NCBI GenBank assembly: GCA_030762175.1
Contig: CM060830.1
Coordinates: forward strand, 45,682,501 to 45,746,500
Direction: 5' to 3'
From: Metallyticus violacea
Lineage: Eukaryota; Arthropoda; Insecta; Mantodea; Metallyticidae
Length of the DNA stretch: 64,000 nucleotides
In this document: in pieces, positions 34,081 to 45,949 of the stretch
How positions within the stretch are numbered: position 1 is the stretch's first letter
How the letters are laid out: every line of letters begins with the position of its first letter
The notes under the pieces: model-generated
What the model saw: only the letters and a program-made list of their open reading frames with translations
What the model was told of the DNA's origin: nothing
Databases searched by the model: none
Program-made: the position numbers and the translations under genes

Positions 34081-34960
34081 GAAGGGCGTTGTAAAAGTTC
34101 TAGCCGGGTCAAGAAAACACATGCTTTAAGAGATTTTTTTTCACCATAGTGACTTTATAAATCAGTCTACGTAGTGAAATGACTTTCCAACTTTTTAATA
34201 TCCTCAGTAAAATAAGCGTCTGTCTCAGCTTAATTTTCATCATGCGTCTACCCAGCCATTTCTTCAGGTTTGGGGACAAAAAGTAATCTCTTGGAGCCAA
34301 ATCCGACGAATGTGGAAGCACTTGGAAGCGAAGTTCCTGCAGTTTTACAGCAGCAATTTAAGAGTGTGTGAAGACGCATTGTTGGATAAAAGAGAACTTT
34401 CATTTTCGCAAGTTGTGGACGTTTAGCCTGTATAGCATCCTTCATACGTTGGTCCTGTAGTGAAGCGTAATACTCCCGTTGATAGTTCTGCCCTTCTGGA
34501 AGGAGCCTATAAGCACCACACCATGAGAATCCCAGAAAACCGTAGCCATGATTCTTCCTGCAAATGGAGCCGTTTTTTGCTTTCTTTGGTGCACTTTCAC
34601 CTGTTGCCACGCACTATATGCACTGCTCCTTCGTCTCTGCGTGTAGCAATGATCCATGTTTCATCTACTATTATGCAACGTTAGAGAAACTCACTGGAAT
34701 TGCGTTTAAACAAGTCTAAGCACTCTTGCGATATGATCATTCTAATGCATTTTAGGTCCGTCGTTAATAAACGAAGCACTCGTCAAGCGGAAAGCTTTCT
34801 CATATACTTAGTGTATAGTGTAGTGGACACGGAGGTCTTTGCAATGTCAGTCAACTGGCTTACTTCCAATCGACGATCATTGAGTACGGCATTGTGAATT
34901 TTTGACACAATCTCTTCGTTTTGAATGTTCGACCACGCTTAAGTTCAGTAGCCCAATTTT
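34081..34960 (-). pseudogene. Mariner-type transposase relic
   Basis: Minus-strand blocks follow the mariner order. ATGESAPKKAKNGSICR (about 34610-34560) is followed by GRIMATVFWDSHGVVLIGSF (about 34560-34500). KGRTINGSIT and YYASLQDQ come next (about 34500-34450), then AKRPQLAKMKVLFYPTMRLH (about 34430-34375), where the HQDNA second-Asp block is lost. LPHSSDLAPRDYFLSPNLKK (about 34320-34260), with the third catalytic Asp context SDLAPRDYF, precedes the C-terminal WLGRR. A weak N-terminal part extends to about 34960. Frameshifts join the blocks. A possible outer end gaagggcgttgtaaaagttc starts at 34081, but its partner was not found. Confidence 0.85.
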
Positions 34961-35287
34961 TTTAACCGTCGAAAACGAAGGGTAAAAATCCTTTAATGTG
35001 GAATCTATCTCCTTTTGTATTTCTATTAGGGTTAAACCCTTCAAAAGGAAGTACTTTATTATAGCTCATATTTCAGTTTTACCTATTTTGTAAGAAATGT
35101 TGACAATAGTTCGTTTACACCATCATCACAAACAAGTGACTACGCTTATGCGTCTGAGCTTTACATATCGCCATATAAAAGATAGTTTAACAACTATCAT
35201 AGTAATTTGGCCATCTTTACAACATCTTTGTGTCAGACCGAGAGCTTTAAGAACATTCCTCGTACGTATTAGGAGAGGGTTCATGTT

Positions 35288-35288
<1 letters not shown>
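34961..35288. other. Nothing recognised
   Basis: Should contain the 5' end of the mariner element at 34081-34960; no inverted end matching 34081 was found. Confidence 0.35.

Positions 35289-35326
<38 letters not shown>
35289..35326. repeat. Poly-T tract
   Basis: About 37 consecutive T. It could be a relic poly(A) tail on the minus strand, but no recognisable retroelement is attached. Confidence 0.92.
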
Positions 35327-35330
<4 letters not shown>

Positions 35331-35633
35331 TTACACTAAAGTTTAGTAGTCAAAGGATTTAACATATACTTGTGAAAGAAGGCATCTTTAACATGCCATT
35401 GGCTGATTCTCGTAAATGTATAAATAACTAAATTTTAAATAAGACATATGCAATACATTTTATTTTTGAATTGGTTTACTCGGCTCGGTTCTCGATTGGG
35501 TAAATTGCTAAGTTTAGTTTTTTGTTCTCCCTTCCCAGTATTAGTAAATACTAGTGGACTTAATTCGGCCTTCATTTAATACTTTAGTCGTCTCCCAATT
35601 GCTTGTGACAGAAAGCATAGAACGTTAACTTAA

Positions 35634-35696
<63 letters not shown>

Positions 35697-36125
35697 CAAA
35701 AACAAATCGCGTGGGCTTATAGCGGCATGTTAGTATTCACACGAGTCCTTAAACGATATTCGTTTTACTTTCTGTCGGACAGATCGCATTATCGCGTGTT
35801 TTTTTTAATTGTTCTTTCTTTAACTGTAAGAATTGTTTGAAGGTTGGTGTTAAGGAAGAATTCAACCTCCCATATCTTCGTGATTAAGGAAATTCACAGG
35901 CTTCATTTGTAAACTACGAAAGGTGATTAAATGATTAAACATAAACTGCAGGAATTGCGGTTTTTCCGGATCCTGGTGGCAGTTTTTTCAATCCATCTCC
36001 AATTAAACGACACACCTTGACATAGAAATAATGTCTACACTCTAAGTGAAACTGGAACCTTCACCCTCAGGTTACCAACTAATCGCTGCAAAGAATATAA
36101 CCAATGTAATGAAATCACTAATAAG

Positions 36126-36128
<3 letters not shown>
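35327..36128. other. (AAT)n microsatellite at 35634-35695; otherwise nothing recognised
   Basis: About 20 AAT units flanked by unique-looking AT-rich DNA. No supported coding content. Confidence 0.6.

Positions 36129-36162
<34 letters not shown>
36129..36162. repeat. (ATT)n microsatellite
   Basis: About 11 ATT units. Confidence 0.93.
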
Positions 36163-36972
36163 TGCGTGTTTCCACTGCTTTATTATTCCGATCGCTTCAG
36201 TTCTTTCCCTGCTTCCCATTTCTGCGTTCTAGGATACCCCCTCCTTAGTTCTGCTTGCTCCTGCATCGAGAAACTTTGCTTTGTTTTGCTTTAGTCATGT
36301 TCTCAGCCGAACAACTAATTTTTTGGAGAGGGGATGGGAAATGTTGTTCTATTCTTTTGTATTGTCCACAGTATCGACTTACTTTTCTTTCTAGTCTATC
36401 CTAGTGAGCTCCAGACGGCGCAATCGTGCTGAAGTTATGTATAGCTGTATTTGTTTTTACTTGCATTTTCTTATCCGTTGTAATAAGAAATTGCTCGTGT
36501 AGTGTTTTATGTTCTTTCATTTGTTTCTGCTGCATGCCTTATCCCTTCACATATGTACGTTCACGCATTCGCTGTTTCATATTGTGTACTCGAAATAAAA
36601 AGTTTCCTTTACTTATAGTAGTAATTAATATGGAATATGTTCTATTAGTTTATATTTTAACTTGAAAAAGGCGTGATTTTGGGACAGAATTTGGAAATCA
36701 CACGTGCTATCCTCAATGCACTTTTAATTTTTTGAACTTAATGCAATGCCTATATCAATATTGGCGTATTTGCTACAGAAACTTTAATTGTATCCCTACG
36801 ATAATATCCCTGTCTTTGGTTCATCATCGATAGATTTACTTTTCGGTGTTTGCGAATCTTACCCAAATTTACTTATATTTTCTTTAAGACATGTTCGATA
36901 CCATTTTCTTAAACTCAGAAGTTAATCATTGAATTATAAAATATTTACTATAGATTGTTCACTTACACCTAT
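36163..36972. other. Nothing recognised
   Basis: AT-rich. The frame 36426-36665 (+) is hydrophobic and Cys-rich in composition but matches no family I know; probably chance in pyrimidine-rich DNA. Confidence 0.35.
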
Positions 36973-37225
36973 TTTGCTCCTGTGGTCTAGTAGTAACTAC
37001 AATTGCTTGGTAGACCCGAGGCTAGGGTAGATTTTTTTTTTAATGCATAAAATTCCTAAGCATGAAGGCAAGTAAAACCGGTAGTCCCTTGTCGTAGATT
37101 TACGGCACATAACATAACCGCAAGCCTGAAAGAAGAGGCCTCTGAACCGAACTTAGCGGTCATTCCAATCCCTTAATTGAATGTGACGCTAACAAGATGT
37201 TAAACTCCGTTCTTAAATTTAAAAT
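36973..37225 (+). mobile_element. SINE-A copy 8, full length but old
   Basis: The head tcctgtggtctagtagtaac is recognisable but the B box is destroyed. The body retains gtcgtagatttacggcac, gcaagcctgaaagaagaggc and ctctgaac; the tail is aagatgttaaactcc. High divergence marks it among the oldest SINE-A copies. Confidence 0.85.
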
Positions 37226-38749
37226 AATAATAAACTTTACCTAAATTTTTCTTATGGTTTTATTTAATGCTTAAAATCTTGTTAAAAATGTTCCCATTTT
37301 GTTTTGCTAATTTTATGTAAGTTTTACTTCATATATAATAGTTCTCATAAGTATTAAAACTCATTTTATTTTTAATTAAATTTATTGCAGTCTTTCCAAA
37401 ATATTTCTAGTTTTAAAGAAACAGTCCGCGAACTGTGCATTAGCAAGATCATGGAGGAAACGCCGAAAATGCTGGAATATTGCAGCGGTAGTAATTAGTA
37501 AATAATAAACGTATTTTGGGAGGGATTTAGTTTATCTTTTTGTTGTTATGATATTTTTATATATCATACTGAACTAGTTTTTAAAAAATGTAATTTTCTT
37601 GCGCTGAAAAGAGCACTTGGACATGCACAATGATGGAATCAACTGCTTAGTTTTTTTTTTTTTTTTTTGTAATGTTTTGTTTATTGTCTCGCGACGTCTG
37701 TAGATTGTGGATTGATACTATAGGTTTAAGTCTGTAGCGATGAATGAAATGAAATGAATTAATGATGGCGCAAATGAGTTCGGAGTCCTTGGAGCCTTAA
37801 AGCTATCTGGCTCTGGCATGCACCTTCTCAGGGCAAACAATAAACGTAGCTTGACCTGACGGAATTCGAATCAAGGACCTTCGGTTTAGTAGTTGACACG
37901 AACTGTCATTGATTTTCTTCTAGACTGACATGTTGCCAACATTGTTTGTTATACAATTAAAACTTAGAAACAAATGTAATAGCGCTAATTGCATTCAGGC
38001 TTTATTTCGAAACAAAGTGAGGAATGTGAAAATTAAGAATATATGCAGTACATTATAAAATATGTAATTAGTATTTCTTTATATCTTAACATCACATTCC
38101 GTATTAACACAAAGTTGGTAACACTGGAGTGTTATAAAATGTAGTTCATGATTTTAGTGCCTGATATTTCAAGAACTATATTTAATATGAACTGTCAAAA
38201 AAAAAAGCCCTTAATTTATTTTACAATCTCAATTTTATTTAATTATTTCCAAACCCTTTCTTGTAAGGACGGGCGATATGTTTTACATAGATCTCTTTCG
38301 CTATCCACATATTCCAGATATATTCTTTTCCGGTGGTGATAGGCGATTAGACTGTAAATGGTTCACCGGTAGAATATAGTGTGAGCAGTTTGCATGACCA
38401 GGTGACATGATAATTTGCAATTTTCGCTCGGTAAAGAATTAACGCAATATAATTTGCTTATTGGAATGTCAACTTTTAGTCTGTTCTCACGTTGTAAATA
38501 TTGTATAATAAAAAATATAAGAAATAGTTACCTGAATAGACCAGCGTTTATCGCAGCAAAGAATTTATGCGTACATGCCATCTAAAGTGTCAGGTTTATT
38601 TTTAAAAATGCAATAATCTATGAAAGTGGCGGGGTTTATCAACTATACAATTAAAAACATGCCGCTAGCTGTGAATTTCCCTTTCTTTCATTATTGGTGA
38701 AAACAAAAGAAAACAGCCCGTTCATAACAACTTCGCATCAGTAGAACTC
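37226..38749. other. Nothing recognised, apart from a poly-T run and a B-box-like string
   Basis: A poly-T run of ~18 bases lies at 37651-37669. On the minus strand gattcgaattccgtc near 37860 looks like a B box but has no convincing A box at tRNA distance. The rest is AT-rich. Confidence 0.4.
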
Positions 38750-39250
38750 AAATGCTCAGTTCGTTTTTGTCTTATTTTATTATACCGTTGTAATTTACGA
38801 CAGAAGCACAGATGGCGGGGGCACACCACTGTAAATGGTACCAATAGACAGGATAACCTTCCTTTCGAAGTCGCAGGTGGAATTGGTAGTGGATACAGCT
38901 TGGAAAACTTGGTCGGCGGTTTATTTACGGGAGTGACCCACGTCACGCCGGGAATATTTGAGTTGCGTGACGTGTTGGACCGACTCGGCACGGCACGGCA
39001 CGAGTTGGCCTTGACTGCCATCGTTGCAGCACCGCCACTCTCAGGAGTCAAGTTCAAGGCCAGCGACTTGAAGCTGGTTTGTCAGCCATATACAGATTCT
39101 GGAAAAGAAAACATTTATTACTCTCGACGAGTCCAAAAGTCGGATAAACTTTTGCTTTCCGTTGATTTCTCCGATGCCATAAACCGGACAATTCGTTCGT
39201 TGTTGCGTCTCCTTTGCAGCGTTTTAGGGCCGCTGCAGTAGTAGCTTTTT
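38750..39250. other. GC- and CpG-richer pocket with overlapping frames on both strands
   Basis: The plus-strand frame 38900-39241 (113 codons) and the minus-strand frame 39057-38722 (111 codons) overlap in the most G+C-rich 500 bases of the centre of the window (for example ggcacggcacggcacgag near 38988). Neither protein has a domain that I recognise. It might be a CpG-rich promoter/first-exon region, an exon, or a decayed repeat. No TATA element or clear splice pair decides it. Confidence 0.35.
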
Positions 39251-41915
39251 TGATTAGCATTGTTACAAGGAAACACCGCAGTCGTGTTACAGAAATAGGC
39301 GTTTTATTTCTGCCAGTAACACTTCTGGTTATATAACTGTTGGTCTGGTCGGTGCAAAAACATTCCTTTCCTGTTTATTTCTAGTAAATCGCTGTTTCGG
39401 TTTTTAAAGCAAGGCTAAAAGATAAATTGAACTGTTTTCCTAGCCGCTTCATACAGTAGAGTGATGTAAGTACGCATTAACACGTGGAAAGCTATCATTA
39501 ACTCACGTAAACTCACCTGTTTTCAAGGAACCAAAGTAGTCGTGGAACGGTGATAGGATTCACGCTTGTTTCGCTTCTCTCGCTTCATTGCCTCAATTGT
39601 GATGGGGTTGGTCATTAGAAATGCATGCAATATGTGAATAACATTTTAGGAAAAAGAAAATATTTAACATTATTTCTCGAACAGTCTTCGCACAGACAGA
39701 TATTTTTATATTTGGCTTTCATTTCAAATGTTTCAGCCTGAATAACCATCTTCAATAGTACCACAAGTGCTGATAAGTTTTTGGTAATTTAATTGAGGTT
39801 AACGAATGTTTGTAATGACAACAAGTATGAATTTTAATGCTTAATTAAATTATCTAATAAAAATTATAAGCAAGAGGGGGGATTTGGTAAGATAATTGCA
39901 AATCGAGAACGATGCCATTTTTTTGTACTTTTAGCATAGTCATTAAAGTGATTACCTGTTTGATCTTTCTGAAAATATACACTATTTTATTAACTTTTAT
40001 TCCAAGCAGAACCACACAGAGATCTAAATTAAATAAAGTACAACTGAGCACTATTATAATAATTACTATTTACCATTATTTTTGTATCAATTATGTGTGC
40101 TGTGATGAGAATTCCTTGTCTAATCGAAACAGAGATTTGAGGAATAAACAAATGAGCGTATGTGAATCAAATATAAAATATTAGTTTTGGAGCACCATGC
40201 TTTAAAATTGTCGATTAAATTCCATTCTAATGGTGAATAAGGTATCAGTGAGACCGCCGTTGGCTGAAAGGCGCTCGTGTACAGTTATCTATTTAATATG
40301 TAATTATTAACAAAAACCAATTTAAATATTGAGGGAAAGTTTAAAGTTACTGTTGATTAAATTTCATGGCACTCCTACATTTTGTTGCTTTAATTTTAAA
40401 GAGAATTCAATTGTAATTACATTTTTTTATCCCCATAATGTCAATAAAAACGTCGAAAGGATATTTCCCGAGAGCGTGTTACTTTCCCACATGATTACCT
40501 GCAGCATGCAATGTTACTATACATGGTGCAGATAAGCTAATGCCAAATAAATGCAGCAAAACGTGCTGAACATGGAGGGTGTCCTCCTCTCTAGAAGCAA
40601 CAATTAGCAATATGTTAATTTCTATTGATGAAGAATTTAAACATCTCCTTATTTGAACTTGTGTGTTGTTTGTGACGTAGATAGCTTAATACTGCATTAA
40701 TACTGCCAAAGGCTCAGCTGTCAGGAATTTTCGTTACTGTCATAGGCTAGCCTTAAATTCAGCCCAGTTGATTATGTCTGCCCTCTTTACATATATAGTA
40801 TTTCGCTATTTTTGGTAATATAGAATGATGCAATTATTTAACAATAAATATCATTTGCAACGATTTATTATTTTTTCAGTTCATTTTTAAACTTCCTTAG
40901 TCATGTTTTATTTTAGGCCGCCTATAGAGGTTGATAACTCTTAAATTTAGAACTTATTTCCCCACTATTTGCACGTAATTGTCAACTGCAGCAAACGGCG
41001 CGATGTACTACGATTGTGGTAAAAGCTTCAGTAAATCGTCAAGTATTCATTTCAACATATGGGACATGTTTGCAAGAAATGGACCGACCATAGGATTAAG
41101 CTAATACACACAGATTAAAGGAGATGAGTCATGAAATATAAACCTTTTTTAATATTGCATGCTATTTAATTAATTTAATTAGCACTAACATGAAAAATGT
41201 TTATGATAACATTACAGAGTTATCTGCATGATATATTTAACGTAAATTAAGTTTTTTATTTCGACATCCCATGTCTCTGACTATCATGTATAAACAGCTA
41301 AACTATTATGCTTCGTTATTTTGCAAAATATTTACATTCAGCTTATTCCTTTAAATTAGTCAAAAGTTCCAAATATCAAGTTCAGATTTCACAAAGAAAA
41401 CTATAAACAAATGTATTTTCCAAAGACAGTAACAGCTTTTTATTAAGTTTTGTGTTTAGTTTGTTCAAGAATGTCATTTACGACAAAATAAATGGGTACC
41501 ACTCAGTAGTAAAGCTATTTATGTACTTTTTATCTCAAGGAGGAAAATATAGCACACTCGGCTCAGTTACGTTTCCGACCTTCCTTTGAACGCATTGCAA
41601 CATGATGTCCATAATAGATGTGACATTTTCATGTCGTCAGAGTGCTGCATCTTCCGCACGAAGTGAAAAAAGTGAGGCAGTTCTACTCTCACTCTGTAAA
41701 CATGACAATCTGATGATAGGCTTGCCTTAAACCTATTAAAATGTGCCGACTGGTGTGTTACAACAGCAGCGGTTTGGTCGGATTTGATTGTCAACTCTAG
41801 GCTGTTGTTAAATGTTGTTACAACTCATTTTAAAATGAAATCTATTTTTGTACCGGTTGACTTTAAATGAATCGCAGTCACTTGAATGTTTATCACATGC
41901 TTTTGGGTATCGCTC
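39251..41915. other. No gene or repeat family recognised
   Basis: Strongly AT-rich. Several 60-90 codon frames, none with a recognisable domain. This is the longest stretch in the window without any repeat that I can identify. Confidence 0.4.
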
Positions 41916-41960
41916 GCTATATTTCGAACTACTAGAGTTCTTCTATGGCAAGAAGACAAG
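41916..41960 (-). repeat. RepD copy 3 (short core)
   Basis: Minus reading gives cttgtcttcttgccatagaa, then actctagtagttcgaaatat and agc: the RepD core without the downstream aagtgtgact part. Near-identical to the core at 45080 and 57160. Confidence 0.75.
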
Positions 41961-42595
41961 TCATTTATAATATATTACACAGGGAATGACAGGAGGACGT
42001 TTCTAAATGGTCTAAGATCACTAAGCAGTCGACCATCACCTGCAGACAAGTTCGCACTAGTTACCGCATTGCAAAACATGCGGAGAGATTGAAACCACCA
42101 TTGAAGGAGAACTTATTAAGGAGGTATGATGTTAAGTGCGGAAGAAATTCTCCGGAAATGTTTGACTCAAATACACAGGCATGTCACGTCGTACTGTCTC
42201 TGAAGTGAATTGTGACATTGAGGCACAACTGACCACTGAAATGAATGGTTCTCTTTGGCACTAGATGAAAGTATTGATATTTAGATACCTCCGTTTATTA
42301 GGGGAGTTCATGAGAATTTGATTGTGATAGAAGAACTTTTAAATGTAATACCGTTGAAGGTCCGCATTTGTGAAAGGGACATTTTTAGTCCCTAAAACGT
42401 AGTTCATAAAAATTTAAGTTGCCTTGGAAAGTTTCTCTGCGGTCATGTATAGAGCCCCATCAAAGTTGCATCATGGTTGTCTAGGTTTACTCATAGCTTT
42501 TTAAGTAAAAAGATTGTTTCAAAATTGTGCATAACCCATATCGTAAAAGACACGGACTCAGCTGGAATTGGTCCAGGCTTAAATTTAGGGCACAT
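41961..42595. other. Nothing recognised
   Basis: Interval between RepD copy 3 and RepE copy 2. The frame 41886-42092 (+) overlaps RepD and is not supported as a gene. Confidence 0.4.
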
Positions 42596-42812
42596 TACTT
42601 GCTCGCGTTTCTGAATTATAACAATGGTTTAAACCTGGAGTTATTAATTTGAGCTCGTAATAATGTTATAACCTTGTTCTGAGTCGTTCTAAATAAGCAC
42701 TTTCTGAAGATACCAATAATTGCATTTGTTTTCTTCTCAATCAAGCGGCCATGTAACCACCACCATACTGTAAAACCAGAAGCACTTAATAGTAGAAAAG
42801 TTCGATAAAAAT
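42596..42812 (-). repeat. RepE copy 2
   Basis: Reverse-complement match to 18636-18853 over its full length, ~13 substitutions, no gaps. Here the minus-strand frame 42858-42616 is open for 80 codons and ends at the stop shared with copy 1. The conserved part includes the residues FYRTFLLLSASGFTV and later LLRAQINNSRF. No known domain. Confidence 0.82.
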
Positions 42813-43440
42813 AATAATTAAAATTATGTACAGTCATGCCTTTTTTGGTATTATGCAAAAAATGTGAAACAGTGCTTGACTTTAGTTATATGAACTGAAG
42901 ATTTTCGTTTGTAAAACACTGCAGGAACTAAACATTTAATTAGTTACCAATAACAATCAGCTAATTATCGTTTTTAATGTTCTTCATGCTCATTACTCAC
43001 AGAAAAAAGAAGTCCAAGTGAGAATATATTTGTAAGTCATTAACATGTATTCAGTAATCTCTTTGTAGTTTTCAACCTTTACATTCCCCAGAAAATTACT
43101 GCACACAAGAGCCCTACCCATGCTTCTTTCTCATTGTTTATTAACAAATGCTCTATCTTGTATTAGTTTAGCAGTTTGTGGTCCAATAAAAATAATTTTT
43201 CTTTTTTTCTTTTTCTTTCTTTCTTTCTTTTTCTTTTTTTTTTCTTTTTCTTTTTTTTAACTTCATACAATCTCGGGACTTTTTCAAGTACTCGAGACCC
43301 CTATACTACTATGGTCTTCATAAATATTTCATGAACTATAACTTTATGTGAAGTGGTGGTAAAAATGTTGTCTTTTTTAGCTAATAGTTTATTTCTGTTA
43401 CTTATTTAACCGAGTACCTAACATGCCTTACTTGTTATTA
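42813..43440. other. AT-rich with a polypyrimidine tract at 43198-43258
   Basis: The tract is an irregular (CTTT)n run of about 60 bases. The interval ends in the TA dinucleotide (43439-43440) that is the left target-site copy of the mariner element. Confidence 0.6.
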
Positions 43441-44545
43441 CGAGGGTGTTCATAAAGAAATGTATATTTTTTGACAACTCATTCTCACAATTTTGATGAT
43501 CTTTCTCAAAGTAGTCCCCGTTGGATGCAAAACACCTGTTCCAGCGTTCAATGTACAAAGAGATGCTGGAAACAATTTTTTTTTGACAGGATCTTGAGAA
43601 TCGCCTCTGTGGCCTTCACCACTATTTCTGATGATGGCAAATGTCTCTCACGAGAGCTTTTCTTCAACTTGGAGAAAAGTAAAAGTGACACGGGATTATA
43701 AGGACGGCGAAGGACACATTTCACATGGGTTTTTGTGAGATACTCAGCACCAGTATTTGCAATGTGCATTATTATGATGCAGCATCCAGCTTTTTGCATG
43801 GAAATGTGACCTTCTGCGTGTGATATGGCCTTGCAGAGTTTTCATGACACCTCTCTAGCATTACCCAGTTATAGTTGTATGTACAGATACGACATGCTGG
43901 TATTTCTTGAATATCATATCGAAAAATGAGATGCCCATCACTATCCTAGCAGAAGCAATCACTTTTGCTTTTTTGGTGTTGGTGACGAGGGGGATTTCCA
44001 TACAGCTGTCTGCTCTCAGGACTGAAATTATGTAATCAGTTTTTATCAGTAGTAATTGCTTAACTTTGAAATGTTTGTGTGACATATTCTTCAGCTGTAT
44101 GCAAACCTATACCGAGTCCCCTTGTTCCGGAATCAGCAATCTTGGAACCACAGTGCACAAACAAGTCTCATGTAGTTACCAGAGTGTGGGTGGCACCCAG
44201 TTAAATTTTCAGAACTTCTGGAAATATCATCTCTCACAGTGACAGCATGGGTGTTAATGTTTTCTACCGTTAGAGCACAAACTTGCTTTGAAAGTGTTTG
44301 CCTCCTCTCTTTAAACATTTTAAACCGTCTTCGACCTGTGCTATAGGGAAGAACAGACTCTCCATAGGCCTCTTGTAACATTGCATAGTCCTCAGCTGAA
44401 GATTTCTCATCTCTCACGGGCGGAAACTGTGTCAACAGTAAAACTAGGCCGCGTGAACATTTCTCATTAAGCTAACAAAATGTTGTACAGTTAAATTTTA
44501 ATGGCTGTAAAAAAATTATGATCATTCTTTATTGAACAGCCCTCG
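43441..44545 (-). mobile_element. Complete-length mariner element with inverted ends and a dead transposase
   Basis: The outer ends are cgagggtgttcataaagaaa (43441) and, in reverse, cgagggctgttcaataaaga (44545), an imperfect inverted repeat. Each end abuts a TA dinucleotide (43439-43440 and 44546-44547), the Tc1/mariner target duplication. The 1105-bp length is normal for mariner. On the minus strand EKSSAEDYAMLQEAYGESVL and YSTGRRRFKMFKERRQ (44400-44290) form the first helix-turn-helix. Then ENINTHAVTVRDDISRSSEN (about 44265-44205) is the second. A weak ARIVMGISFFDMIF block (about 43960-43915) follows, then RRPYNPVSLLLFSKLKKSSR (about 43710-43650), which matches HPPYSPDLAPCDFFLFPKLK with the third catalytic residue lost. 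The C-terminus KATEAILKILSKKNCFQH (about 43620-43570) ends the protein. Stops and frameshifts make it non-autonomous. Confidence 0.9.
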
Positions 44546-44547
44546 TA

Positions 44548-45079
44548 TTTAACTGCATGATAATGTTTCTCTTTAGCTCGACTATTCCACTCCCAGATAA
44601 AGAACAGAATTTGGTGAAACCATTCTACATTCCCAGAAGCAATCTTATTACTTACACGTATTTGTCATTCGTATTTTCTCTTTAATACAAGAAGTAGCAT
44701 GTGCGTAACTCATGGTGTGCCGCACAGGACACCCTTCTCATATAAATTAATGATTATCACTAGAGAGTCTGAGATTGCCGATAAATTCGAACGTAGTGAG
44801 TAAATTTAACTGAAAAACTCAGACCCTCGAGTGATATTTATTAGAACTGTTTCATGAATAAAATAAGAATTTAATTATAACTCCCGTAAACTTGGCTTAA
44901 ATATTGTAATAATTGCACATTTGTATTATGAATACTTAATATTTTCAAGCCATTTAGCAACAGACGAATGTCGATTGTCAGTAATGCCAATAGAGAAGAG
45001 CGAAATACGGGTTAGGGACTATTTCATAAATAAGGTAAGAATAAAAGAATAAGAATAAAAGGATATATACCTTTGGTCT
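44548..45079. other. Nothing recognised
   Basis: AT-rich sequence between the mariner element and RepD copy 4. Confidence 0.4.
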
Positions 45080-45215
45080 AGCTTCTTGCCATTGAAGAAC
45101 TCGCAGTAGTTCGAAATATAGCAATTTCAAGTGTGACTCTTTCTCAGTGTTATATCTTTATCTACTTTTATTATTCCTGTTAATTTGTTACATTGTTAAT
45201 AGTGTTATTTTATTT
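45080..45215 (+). repeat. RepD copy 4 (most complete)
   Basis: Contains in order gcttcttgccattgaagaac, agtagttcgaaatatagca, atttcaagtgtgact, cagtgttatatc, ctgttaatttgttacattg and aatagtgtta. It can serve as the reference for the family. Confidence 0.8.
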
Positions 45216-45949
45216 TTATTTTTCATTTATATTATACATATATTTGAAATTTGCACACAGATTATTAACAATTGTATAAAAGGTTATATTTACTTGTGAA
45301 ATTGCGAGAAACCTTGAGAATGAAGTAGACGAAAGTCAACAGTTACAATCGTTACCTTTCGATTTACTAATACTTACAGAGAAAAACAAAACATAAAGCA
45401 TTTTACCATTCTGACAGCGGGTTTATAATGGTTACTGAGGCAGATGTAGTTACATAATTCACAAAGTGATTTCCGACTGTGTGGTTGAACACACAAAAAC
45501 AATTGCTTGAGTGAATACACATTAAGTTGGTTAAATTTACAATTACTGAAAACACAAAAACACAGTGGTCAGTGATGTGTGCTCAGGAATTATATAGTAG
45601 AGATATAGAGTTGTCTATACTGACCACAAGACAAGCGCTCGTCGCGTGATAAAACGGATTTAATATTTTTTCTCGATAATTTCACTGCGATATCCAGAGC
45701 TGTGATTGCTCAAAATTAAAAATTTTGTTACTTTTCATTGGTCGATTTTAAGTGACGTCACATAAGTGAAATAGTCGCTGTAAGTTTAAGTGATGTCGCA
45801 AAACAAATTTCAGTGTTTTCAATGAATTATTAGCATTACAGGAGAATATTATACAAGAATTATGATGTCTCAGTCGATTAGTGATCTGGTCTTCTTTACG
45901 GATCTTACAATCCTGTCAATTGCTGCAATTACATAATATCTAGAGATTT
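45216..45949. other. Nothing recognised
   Basis: AT-rich interval, no supported feature. Confidence 0.4.

Noticed and set aside
37850..37910. tRNA-like string on the minus strand
   Set aside because: Only a B-box-like motif; no cloverleaf can be drawn.
41999..42200. Transposase-like reading near RepD copy 3
   Set aside because: Looked briefly like a helix-turn-helix region, but no ordered family blocks could be found.
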